Notes under the pieces: model-generated
Database searches by the model: none
Told to the model about the DNA's origin: nothing
The model's input: only the letters and a program-made list of their open reading frames with translations
Assembly (NCBI GenBank): GCA_963758555.1
Contig: CAVWVW010000003.1
Span: forward strand, 620,001 to 684,000
DNA: 64,000 nt
Reading direction: 5' to 3'
Source of the DNA: CAIUMH01 sp963758555
GTDB taxonomy: Bacteria > Actinomycetota > Acidimicrobiia > Acidimicrobiales > RAAP-2
Part shown: one piece after another, positions 56,297 to 64,000 of the stretch
How positions within the stretch are numbered: the stretch's first letter is position 1
Layout of the letters: the number at the start of each line of letters is the position of its first letter
Translations under genes and position numbers: made by a program

Positions 56297-57559
56297 TCAG
56301 TCCTCCCTTGGTGCGCTGGTCCGTCGAGGGCCAGAGTCGAAAACGATCTTGAAGGCCCCTCGGCTGCCCGCCGAGCCAGCGTGGGCCAGTGCCTCTTCGA
56401 AGCGGTCGAGGGGATAGTGGGCAGAGACGAGCTGGCCGGTGTGATGGTGGGCGACGAGCTCCATCGCAAGCTCGAAGGTCGAGCGTGGGCCTTCATCGAG
56501 CGCTTCAGTGCCGTAGGCATAGGCCCCGCTGAGCGAGACCTCTCGGTGCCACATGGGTGCCAGGTCCACGCTGAGCTTGCCCGGCATCCCGACGACGATG
56601 ACCCGACCGCCGGGGGCCGCGAGCTGGAGCGCCTCGGTCAGTGACGAGGCTGAGCCCACGCAGTCGAAGACCACCTCGGCCCCTCCGGTCAGCTGGCCTG
56701 GTCGTCCCTCGGGCGGACCGGCGACGAGCGAGCGCGTCGCTGCACGGACGGCGCGGGGGAGCTGCGTGGGCTCAAGGGCCTCATCAGCGCCGAAGAGCCT
56801 GGCCATCGCTCGCTGCGAGGAGTATCGAGCTCCGACGAGGATCCGCTGGGGCTGCTGCATCCGACCGGTGGCCACGAGGAAGCTGAGCGACGCCACCACT
56901 CCGAGCCCGAGCGTGCCCGCGCCGACGATCGCCACCGTGTCTGATGAGGTGACGTGGCCACGCAGTGCGGCATGGAGGGCACAGGCCATCGGCTCGATGG
57001 TGACGGCATCGTCGTCGCTGAGCCCTTCGGGGACGGCGAAGAGCTGGCTCTCGTGGACGGCGACGGGACCTTCTGACCAGCCGCCGCCGGTGTCAGCGCA
57101 GAAGCCGGTCTGGAGCCCGGCCTTCAGATGCCCGTGGCTCAGGTGCTGACAGCGCCCGACGTGCCCCGCTGCGCAGGCGTCGCAGAGCGCAAGACCTCGA
57201 GCAGCACAGCCCAGCACGGGCTGGACGACGACTCTCGTTCCCTTTGCCAACGCTGCGCCGTGAGCGTCACGCGCGTCAGTGCTGAGCACGCCCACCATCT
57301 CGTGACCCAAGACGAAGGGGAAGCTGACGACGTCCTCGAAGTACTGGCTCGAACGGCCGTCGACGGTCGCCAGATCGCTGCCACAGATGCCCGAGATCGT
57401 CGGGGTGATCTCAAACCAGCCATCACGAGCGACCGTGGGTGCGTCCACCTCGCTCAGTCGAAGCGGGCCCAGCCCGGCGCCGCGACCAGAGCCGAAGACC
57501 GAGGCCACGCGCGCAGCAGCGAACTTGGTGAGCTTGCGCTCCACGACGAGAGCCTTCAC
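56297..57559 (-). CDS. Zinc-dependent alcohol dehydrogenase family protein
   Basis: About 420 aa from GTG at 57559 (MKALVVERKLTKFAA). Medium-chain dehydrogenase: catalytic zinc site GICGSDLATV and GHEMVG; structural-zinc-like cysteines in a CAARGLALCDACAAGHVGRCQ loop; Rossmann GAGTLGLGVVASL; then VFDCVGSASSL. The start overlaps the stop of the upstream fusion gene (GTGA). Alcohol/aldehyde partner unknown, but a fatty acyl-CoA reductase directly upstream suggests a long-chain substrate. Confidence 0.85.
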   Translation of the reverse strand: MKALVVERKLTKFAAARVASVFGSGRGAGLGPLRLSEVDAPTVARDGWFEITPTISGICGSDLATVDGRSSQYFEDVVSFPFVLGHEMVGVLSTDARDAHGAALAKGTRVVVQPVLGCAARGLALCDACAAGHVGRCQHLSHGHLKAGLQTGFCADTGGGWSEGPVAVHESQLFAVPEGLSDDDAVTIEPMACALHAALRGHVTSSDTVAIVGAGTLGLGVVASLSFLVATGRMQQPQRILVGARYSSQRAMARLFGADEALEPTQLPRAVRAATRSLVAGPPEGRPGQLTGGAEVVFDCVGSASSLTEALQLAAPGGRVIVVGMPGKLSVDLAPMWHREVSLSGAYAYGTEALDEGPRSTFELAMELVAHHHTGQLVSAHYPLDRFEEALAHAGSAGSRGAFKIVFDSGPRRTSAPRED

Positions 57560-59959
57560 CGGTGCTCGCCTGCTCGCTGTCGCCAGGCACCGCCGGGACG
57601 GATGGCATCGAGCGGACCCAGCGGCACCGTGCGCGAGGAGCCACCCTTGGCGCGCTCCCAGTTCTCGACGAGCCACCCGCGACGCCGGGCGATGGAGGCC
57701 AGTCGGGCTTCAGGGTTGACCGCCACAGGGAAGCCCACGGCTTCGAGGAGGGCGAGATCTGACGTCGAGTCGGCATAGGCGACGGATTCAGCCAGAGAGA
57801 TGCCGTGGACTTCGACGTAGTCCTCCAAGACGTTGGCCCTTGCCTCGCCGATCGGCGGGAGCTCTTCCATGCGACCGGTGAAGCGCCCGTCTTCGACGCC
57901 CAAGCGTGCACAGATCACGTCGTCGAAGAGCGGCGCGAACGGTTCGATCACGACGTCGAGCGCTCCGGTGATCAACAGCGTGCGGTGTCCGAGGCGCCGG
58001 TGCTCTCGCACTCGAGCAAAGCCCTCGGGATAGGAGCGAAGCAGCAGCTGCTCGGAGAACAGCTCCCACGAGTCGAGCGCGGAGCTGCTCGACGGAGGCT
58101 CCTTCGTAGCGAAGGTAGAAGGTGCGGAGGAAGTCACCTCGGTCTCGACGGTCCAGGGCCAGCAGGTTGGGTGCGTCACGGAGGAGCTTGGTCACGAAGC
58201 TGACGCGCTCGGACGGTGGCAGGTGTCGGCTGGCCAGCCACGAGAAGGTGTCGACCACGTTCGAGGCCATGAGGGTGTTCTCGAGGTCGAAGACCGCAAG
58301 CTGGCGCTCAGGTGCGAGGACTGCCTTCCTGCCGCGCTCAGATCGAGTGGCCATGACCTGGGTGCCGGGCGCGGTCCGCACGCGAGCGTGCTTGACCACC
58401 GAAGGCAGGTGGACGTCAGAGACGTAGTCGTCCCAGCTGATCTGGGCCGGGTCCACGAGGAATGCCTGCTGGTCGTCGGCGTCGAGCTCGGTGAAGAGCG
58501 ACAAGGTCCGGTCGATCCGATAGCGGGCCTCGGTCTCGGTGTACGAGCCGTAGAGCTCGACGTAGCCGAGGGCTCGCTTGGCTTGGAGGCTCTGCTCTTC
58601 GAGGTCGGAGCCGATCTGCGCGCGCTTGCCCCTGAGGGGGAGCGCGTGGAGCACCTTCTCGACGGCGTCGATGCCGGACGTCGCCCTCTTGAGCTGGCGC
58701 TGCACTCGACCACGGCCGGGGAACGACCAGGCGGGCACCGAGATGGGCTGTCCCTGGTCGTCGTAGAGCGGGCGCTGGGTGAACCACGCCTCGACCAGGT
58801 TGACGAGGCGGCCGTAGCGCAGCGGGTTCCGCACGCCAGAGGCCACCTGATAGACGGCGACTTCGTCGTCCTCGGGACCGTGTGCTGCGACCAGCAAGAT
58901 GTCGGCGACGACCATGTCGACGGGGATCACGTCGACGATCCCCTCTGGGACGCCGGGGAACTCGCGCAGCAGGCCTCGGGCGTAGGAGATGATGATGGGC
59001 TCCGCCATGCGGAAGCCCCGGATCCAGCCGGGCACCGGCTCGGCCAGGGCCGACTCGATGATGGAGGGTCGCACGATCGAGAGCGGCAGAGGCGAGGGCG
59101 AGGACGGCCCATGACCCTCCACCAAGGCTCGTTCTCCGAGTGCCTTGGTGTAGGGATAGGCGTCGGGCCAGCCGAGTGCTTGCGAGCGCGTGGTGCCAGC
59201 ATCGACGAGCTGCTGGCTCACCCACTCATCGCGGAGCTTCTCGGCCCGGATGGCGACCACGTGGCTGCCGGCAGCCCCGAGCTCGCGGCGAGCTCGCTTG
59301 GTCACCTCGTCCTGGACGGGGGAGCGGCGTGACTCGGCTTCGAGGTCGTCGCGCAAGCGTCTCGCCGCGGTGACCTCCGTCCGCCAGTCCACGTCGACGT
59401 CGAAGCGGTGGTCGCCGAGCAGGTGCTCACGAGCCTCCCCTTGGAACGTGCTGGCGACGTAACACGTCGACACGGCGATCAGGTGCTGTGGTCCTTCGCG
59501 GTGCTCCACGTGGGCGAGCTCGCGTGCCTGGACCATGGCGTCGCCGACGCGTGAGGGGCCGAGCAGGTTGATCTCGATCGCTTGGTCGAGGGGCGAGTCA
59601 AAGGAGACCGCGGCGGCGGAGTGGATGACGACGTCGCACCGTGACAGATCAGCCAGACCGTCTGAGTCGAGGCCGAGCAGCTCGCTCGTGACGTCGCCAG
59701 CGACGGCCGAGACGCGGCGCTCCATCTCGGCGTCGAAGGCCTCGCCGAGCTCGCCGCGAAGCCGATCGAAGCAGTCGTTGCGGATGATCTCACGCTTGGC
59801 GCGGTCGAGGGCAGAAGTTCGCCTCCCTGGGCGGATCAGCAGCAGGACCTCGGAGTCCGGGATCACGCGCAGGATCCGCTCGATGAGCGCTGTGCCGAGG
59901 AAGCCCGTGCCCCCCGTGATGAAGAACCGCCGCCCGCGCAGCGTCTCAGAAACTGCCAT
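57556..59959 (-). CDS. Fatty acyl-CoA reductase (SDR, NAD-binding_4) fused to a HAD-IB phosphatase (one +1 frameshift near 58090)
   Basis: About 800 aa when corrected. N-terminal Rossmann FITGGTGFLGTALIERIL, SDR features VIHSAAAVSFDSPLD and YPYTKALGERAL (YxxxK), then a sterile-alpha-like linker (YGSYTETEARYRIDRTL). From about 58260 a HAD phosphatase: AVFDLENTLMASN (motif I; D-x-E instead of D-x-D), ITGALDVVIEPFAPLFDDV (motif II), YADSTSDLALLEAVGFPVAVNP (motif IV). Removing one base near 58090 joins the halves. It begins the operon and is divergent from a TetR gene. Confidence 0.82.
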
Positions 59960-59993
59960 CGCAAAGGTTCTAGCACTCACGACTTCGGTTGTC

Positions 59994-60005
59994 TACCATT
60001 TGGTA
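59994..60005. promoter_or_regulatory. Putative TetR operator
   Basis: Inverted repeat TACCATTTGGTA in the 47-bp gap between the lipid operon and the divergent TetR gene. A single short palindrome there is the natural autoregulatory operator. Confidence 0.5.
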
Positions 60006-60006
60006 A

Positions 60007-60603
60007 GTGACACCCACGACCTCGGATCGCATCCTCGACGCTGCCATCGATCTGTTCGGCACGAGGGGCTACGACGCCGTCTCGCTCGACGCCGTCGCGC
60101 AGCAGCTCGACCTCTCGAAGCAGTCGATCCTCTACTGGTTCCCTTCCAAGGAAGCCCTCATGGCAGCGGTGATCGCGAAGACCGCTCAAGAGATCACCGC
60201 GATCATGCAGGTGGCCTTGGACGGCGCGGGGCAGGGGTGGTCGAGGGTCGAGGCGGTGGTGCGAGCAGCCTTTCGCGTCGGAGCGAGGCGCCCGGCGCTG
60301 CTCGGCATCCTGCGCGAGGTCAATCGTCTCGGTCCGCCGGCGGCCACGCTCATGACCGAAGAGCTGGCGCCCTTGGTCAAGAGGGCGACATCGTTCCTCG
60401 AGGCGGAGATGGATGCCGGCCGGATGCGCAGGAGCGACCCGAACCTGCTGGTGCTCGCCATCTACTCAACCGTGGTCGGCATGGTCACCGAGGTCGAGGT
60501 CTCTCGAGCCCTCGGAGAGGAGCCGACCGCCCGCTCGCTGGTTCGTCGAAGAACCGACGTGCTCGGGCTGCTGCGCTCAGCTCTCCTGATCGAGCCCCTC
60601 TAG
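60007..60603 (+). CDS. TetR-family transcriptional regulator
   Basis: 198 aa. N-terminal HTH ILDAAIDLFGTRGYDAVSLD and AVAQQLDLSKQSILYWFPSK; C-terminal ligand domain rich in helices. GTG start right next to a 12-bp inverted repeat. It is divergent from the acyl-CoA reductase operon, which it probably represses in response to a lipid or related ligand. The 3' end overlaps the convergent membrane protein gene by 27 bases. Confidence 0.9.
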   Translation: MTPTTSDRILDAAIDLFGTRGYDAVSLDAVAQQLDLSKQSILYWFPSKEALMAAVIAKTAQEITAIMQVALDGAGQGWSRVEAVVRAAFRVGARRPALLGILREVNRLGPPAATLMTEELAPLVKRATSFLEAEMDAGRMRRSDPNLLVLAIYSTVVGMVTEVEVSRALGEEPTARSLVRRRTDVLGLLRSALLIEPL

Positions 60604-61371
60604 CCTGGCTCGCCACTTCGAGGGCTTCTTCTCCTCTGGAGCAGGAGCGGGCTTCTTGCGCGTCGGTGCCTTGGGCGTGTAGCGACCCGAGGGATCGGGA
60701 GCGCTCGTGGAGGCCTTCGTCGCGGTGGCTCCGTTGGTCGATGCGTCGCGCTTGGCTTGGGGGCTGGCTTGACCGGCCTTCCTCGCCGCCCGCTCCTCGC
60801 CGGCTGCCCGAGCGGTGACCTTGGCGTCGGTGGTGCCGTACTTCTGGATCCGGCGAGCACGCAGCAGCAACCATCCGCCGTAGATGATGAAGGGGATGCC
60901 GATCGCAGCGGTGAACGAGATGAAGGCGAGCCCCGTGATCATGGAGGCGAAGACCGCCGGGGTGCGTCGACGCATCCGCACGCAGACGAAGATGGCCAAG
61001 GCGAACACCATGACGATGATCGAGACGAGCACGACGTTGTTTGAGTAGATCGTCTCGCAGAGCCCCTTGTGCAGCGAGTAGCCAGCGGGGCACTTGTTGT
61101 GGACGGGAGCCTGGGACTTGACGCGGTTCCTCGGGAAGATGAGCGTGGCCAGCCCGCCGAGGAGCACGGCGATCGCTGCAGCGAAGTAGCCCAGGCGCTG
61201 CTCGACTTGGTTGAGTGAGCCCATCGCCTCCTTGCGGTCCTCGGGAGGGATGATCCCGGTGCCGTAGGTGTCGATGATGTCCTTGGTCTTCTTGGGCTTG
61301 AGGAACTGATCGGCGAGGCCGCTGAGGCCCTTCTTGGGCTCTTGCGGGAGGTTGCTGGTCTCGTCTGTCAC
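60577..61371 (-). CDS. Multi-pass membrane protein, unrecognised
   Basis: 264 aa. Soluble Lys-rich start, then about four hydrophobic segments (YFAAAIAVLLGGLATLIFP, VVLVSIIVMVFALAIFVCV, VFASMITGLAFISFTAAIG, IPFIIYGGWLLLRA) with a short Cys-containing loop (HNKCPAGYSLHKGLCE), and a long Lys/Ala/Pro-rich tail. No family assigned. The loop cysteines could form a disulfide outside the membrane. Confidence 0.7.
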   Translation of the reverse strand: MTDETSNLPQEPKKGLSGLADQFLKPKKTKDIIDTYGTGIIPPEDRKEAMGSLNQVEQRLGYFAAAIAVLLGGLATLIFPRNRVKSQAPVHNKCPAGYSLHKGLCETIYSNNVVLVSIIVMVFALAIFVCVRMRRRTPAVFASMITGLAFISFTAAIGIPFIIYGGWLLLRARRIQKYGTTDAKVTARAAGEERAARKAGQASPQAKRDASTNGATATKASTSAPDPSGRYTPKAPTRKKPAPAPEEKKPSKWRARLEGLDQES

Positions 61372-61466
61372 CTTGTTGAGGCTACTGGAGTGATGGCTCC
61401 CTACTTTTTGGGGGACGGCGACGGAGTATCCTCAGAGGGCCCTGGACGACTGACCTGGTCGTTCGC

Positions 61467-61540
61467 GGGCGCTTAGCTCAGCTGGTTAGAGCGCTGCCTT
61501 CACACGGCAGAGGTCGTGGGTTCGAGTCCCGCAGCGCCCA
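61467..61540 (+). tRNA. tRNA-Val (CAC)
   Basis: Acceptor GGGCGCT/AGCGCCC, anticodon stem CTGCC/GGCAG, loop TTCACAC with anticodon CAC, T-arm GGGTTCGAGTCCC. No encoded CCA. The DNA that follows is visibly AT-richer. Confidence 0.95.
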
Positions 61541-61752
61541 CTCACGTGACCTGGGATAAGAGATAGGGCAGCCGAAACGCCGCAAGCTTGGTGAAACACG
61601 CTGGCCTTCAGGGTGAGCCTCGGTACCGAAGAATCCAGATCACGAATCAAGAATTCTGAATCTTCTTCCGATCGTGCTTGCTTCGGCTGCGCAACGGGTT
61701 CTCTTCCATTGTCGAATGAAGTTGCGGGGTGTAATGGCTGTACATTTTCAAG

Positions 61753-63725
61753 GTGGAGAGTGGTGAGGCGGGTGCATCCGAGGGAGAGCCATCGGTCTTT
61801 AGGGTGGTCATGCGTGCCCGATCATCTGCTCGATTCTTGCCTGAGGAAGGCTGGGAGTGGAACATCGACGCTTCCGAGTCGGGACAAGGCGAGATGCGTG
61901 TTCGTACATTTACGCGCTGGGTCGCTGACGGCAAAAACACAGTTCCCCGAGAGTTGGTAGTTGAGGTCAGCGGCCCCGCCGATTCTCTTGACGACGCACT
62001 TTCGAGATTTACGCAAATTGCCTTACCGCTGGCGACGGTCGCTGGGTTCGTTGCCAATGTCAGGGTAGGTCCGCTTGAGGTGCATCTAGCTTACGAGTAC
62101 ACCGCCAATGCAACTGATCGTGAATTCCTTGAGACTTTCTTGCCAGATGAAATTGGGCTAGTCACAGAAGGGCGCGTCATCAACCAAACTCTGCTGGCTG
62201 AATCATGCCTTTCACTTTTCGCCCTGGAGCAAGATGCCAAACGCCTTGGCCTAGCGTTCCGTCAGTACGAACTCGCGTCAGGGAATGGCATCTGGGTGGC
62301 GAGTGGATTGCGTTGAGTCATCTCTACATGGCCGTCGAAGCGCTCACTAAAGCTGTAATTCGAAAGACCTTGGTCGAAAGAGGCATCTCGGAAGAAGAGC
62401 TGGCCCACACATTCGGCCTTGTTACGGATGACCCGGAGCGGCCAAGATGGAAGAAAATTCTCGACGAAGAAGTACGAAGGCATGTCATTTTTCAAAGTGA
62501 CAGCGATACTTATAACACTGCAAAGAAGGCAAGCGATGGCCTGGAACATGGTTATCTTGGGCTTGATGAGGTCGCTAGGCACGCTCTGAAATGTACTGAT
62601 AGGACATTTCATTATGTTCGTAAGACTCTTGTAGAACTGCTCGATCTATCAGAATCTTCTGCCGAGAAACTTTTGGCCATCAAGCCCAAGGACGTCCAGT
62701 CACTCCGAAAGGTCGTGCGAGGCCGATTTTTGGGTTCTGCGGAAGAGATGGCTCATGGGGACGAAATGTACCCCACGCTCGTCTGGACCTCCGGTATCGA
62801 TTCGATGGAGCGGGAAGACTCTACCATCAGCTTTGAGGGTCGTGAGAATTTGACCGTTCGGGCTAATTCGGATCTGACGTTTCAACTTGACAGATTTGAA
62901 GTCCATGGTCGTCTTGAAGAAGGGCAATTGCCCATCAATATCCAACCTGTGGCCGAGATTCTCAAGCAGACTCCCGAGGCCAAGTCCGCAGACCTATTCC
63001 GAGCGATGGCACCTCTCATTGAAGCCGCAACGGCGGGTGGGGACGGGACGGAAATGCACCTGCCCCGTACACTTGCTTTTTTTCTCTTTGGGCAGGCAGC
63101 CGCCCTCTCGGAGAGTGTGCAAGTTCTGATTGAGAACCGCTTGCCAATAGAAGCACTTCCGGCTCTCAGAGCGCTCGTAATTATCGCTAGTCGATTTGAA
63201 CAAATTGATGATACTGGTGGCCACGGGATTGGGATTGTTATCCGGATGGCGCTGGACGCCTTGGATGATCTCGGATTTAATTCTGAATTAGTCGACCAAC
63301 GGCGTGGCGAGATTTTGGCTGCTGCGGCATTGATAGGTGCGACGATTCCCGACGCTCTTGAAGACCCAACGTTAAGTGCCATATATTCGGAATTAAAATG
63401 GGAGATGCAACTTGCCACCGGTACGTCAGACGGAGCTTTCAGTACTGCAGGGCTACACGTGGTTGAACATAGTCCTGGGCATTTTGGCTTTCATACACGA
63501 CTTGATCCTGGACCATTGACGGAGATGATTGCTTCAGCTTGCGTAATTGCTCAACTGAGAATTTTAAAGAGAGCATCTCGATTGTTTGATTTGGAAATTG
63601 ATGACGGTCTGATCGAACATGTGATTGATCAGGCGATGGTCCTCAATGCGGGCGCAGCGGAGGAACAGGGATTGGGTACTCAATCGACAAATTCAGAAGA
63701 GGAAACCCCCAGAAATGGTGTGTAG
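61753..63725 (+). CDS. Unrecognised protein of an AT-richer region (one frameshift near 62270)
   Basis: Two frames joined: 61753-62316 (VFRVVMRARSSARFLPEEGW, then mainly strand-forming) and 62205-63725. The joined reading near the shift is RQYELA then REWHLGGEWIALSHLYMAVE, giving about 655 aa. The second part is helical with an acidic tail. Codon use is far more AT-rich than in neighbouring chromosomal genes, suggesting transfer beside tRNA-Val(CAC). No family recognised. The two parts might also be separate genes. Confidence 0.5.
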
Positions 63726-63847
63726 CGCTAATGGAAAGGCAAACTGCCGAAGGTGCGGATGCTTGCAGCTCGGCGGGCATCTGCTGCTTCTCTCGAACCC
63801 CCGCTAACCGCTGCCTCTGCCTTACGGGGACTTTGGGCCGCAGTTGC

Positions 63848-64000
63848 TCACTGGACTGATAGCGAGAGGATCCGGCGAATCTGCTTGGCCTGTGGCCAAG
63901 TCCTACCTGACATCCACCGCGCCAGTGTCCCTCTGTCCACCGCTAGCTGAAGCGCCGCCTCCGTCTTCGTTTTGCTATCGAGGATCCGCTCGAAGATGCC
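63848..64000 (-). CDS. Helix-turn-helix protein fragment, right-truncated
   Basis: The frame is open to the right window edge and stops at 63848-63850. Visible: IFERILDSKTKTEAALQLAV, DRGTLARWMSGRTWPQAKQI, compatible with an XRE-type HTH. The fragment is short, so identity is provisional. About 120 bp of unassigned DNA separate it from the previous gene. Confidence 0.4.
   Translation of the reverse strand, partial: GIFERILDSKTKTEAALQLAVDRGTLARWMSGRTWPQAKQIRRILSLSVQ

Noticed and set aside
1..64000. CRISPR arrays, rRNA genes, insertion sequences
   Set aside because: No spaced direct repeats, rRNA signatures or transposase motifs were seen on either strand.

Overview
The window is about 64 kb of high-GC bacterial chromosome. 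Gene content points to an Actinomycetota genome: a lexA / LysM-protein / nrdR arrangement like the mycobacterial lexA-chiZ-nrdR locus, MurT-GatD, a PIG-L deacetylase, a class-E-like sortase, a 6C RNA and many GTG starts. An affiliation near Acidimicrobiia is my inference and is not proved.

1-12.3 kb is a same-strand housekeeping run: ftsK (left-truncated), D,D-carboxypeptidase, thrB, miaB, miaA, dapF, hflX, dapC, dapD and dapE. Four of these are the succinylase lysine/diaminopimelate genes. 12.4-16.2 kb holds lexA divergent from a LysM protein, with four LexA boxes between them, then nrdR, a PIG-L deacetylase and DNA polymerase IV. 16.2-26.3 kb, mostly minus strand, is a cell-surface block (DUF2332, sortase, L,D-transpeptidase, CapA, phosphodiester glycosidase) plus glnD, an exonuclease, tRNA-Cys and tRNA-Val(GAC).

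26.3-36.8 kb is an integrated element in tRNA-Val(GAC), bounded by 45-bp direct repeats of the tRNA 3' half. It has more AT-rich codons, a Xis-like HTH gene overlapping a RepA-type AAA ATPase, and defence-type cargo: an Mrr-like nuclease beside a helical YxxYH-type protein, a TIGR04141/DUF6119 protein, a ScaI-like restriction-modification pair and a DUF6414-like protein. I found no integrase.

37.3-42 kb carries a glycosyltransferase, two secreted proteins behind a cyclic-di-GMP-I riboswitch, and a GGDEF diguanylate cyclase. 42.3-53.8 kb has an MpaB-type oxygenase, a flavoprotein, a DEAD-box helicase fused to a cold-shock domain, hydrolases, a DNA glycosylase, a LysR regulator, a 6C RNA and murT-gatD. 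53.8-60.6 kb is a five-gene lipid-type operon (fatty acyl-CoA reductase/HAD fusion, zinc dehydrogenase, LarA-like protein, acyltransferase) divergent from a TetR regulator. 61.5-64 kb is an AT-richer stretch after tRNA-Val(CAC) with an unrecognised two-part gene.

A major caveat: many otherwise well-conserved genes are interrupted by single-base frameshifts. They are heavily clustered between 16.2 and 36.5 kb, and most behave as one surplus base (+1). I treat these as intact genes with probable sequence errors and give reconstructed spans. Exact ends of the frameshifted genes are therefore less certain.
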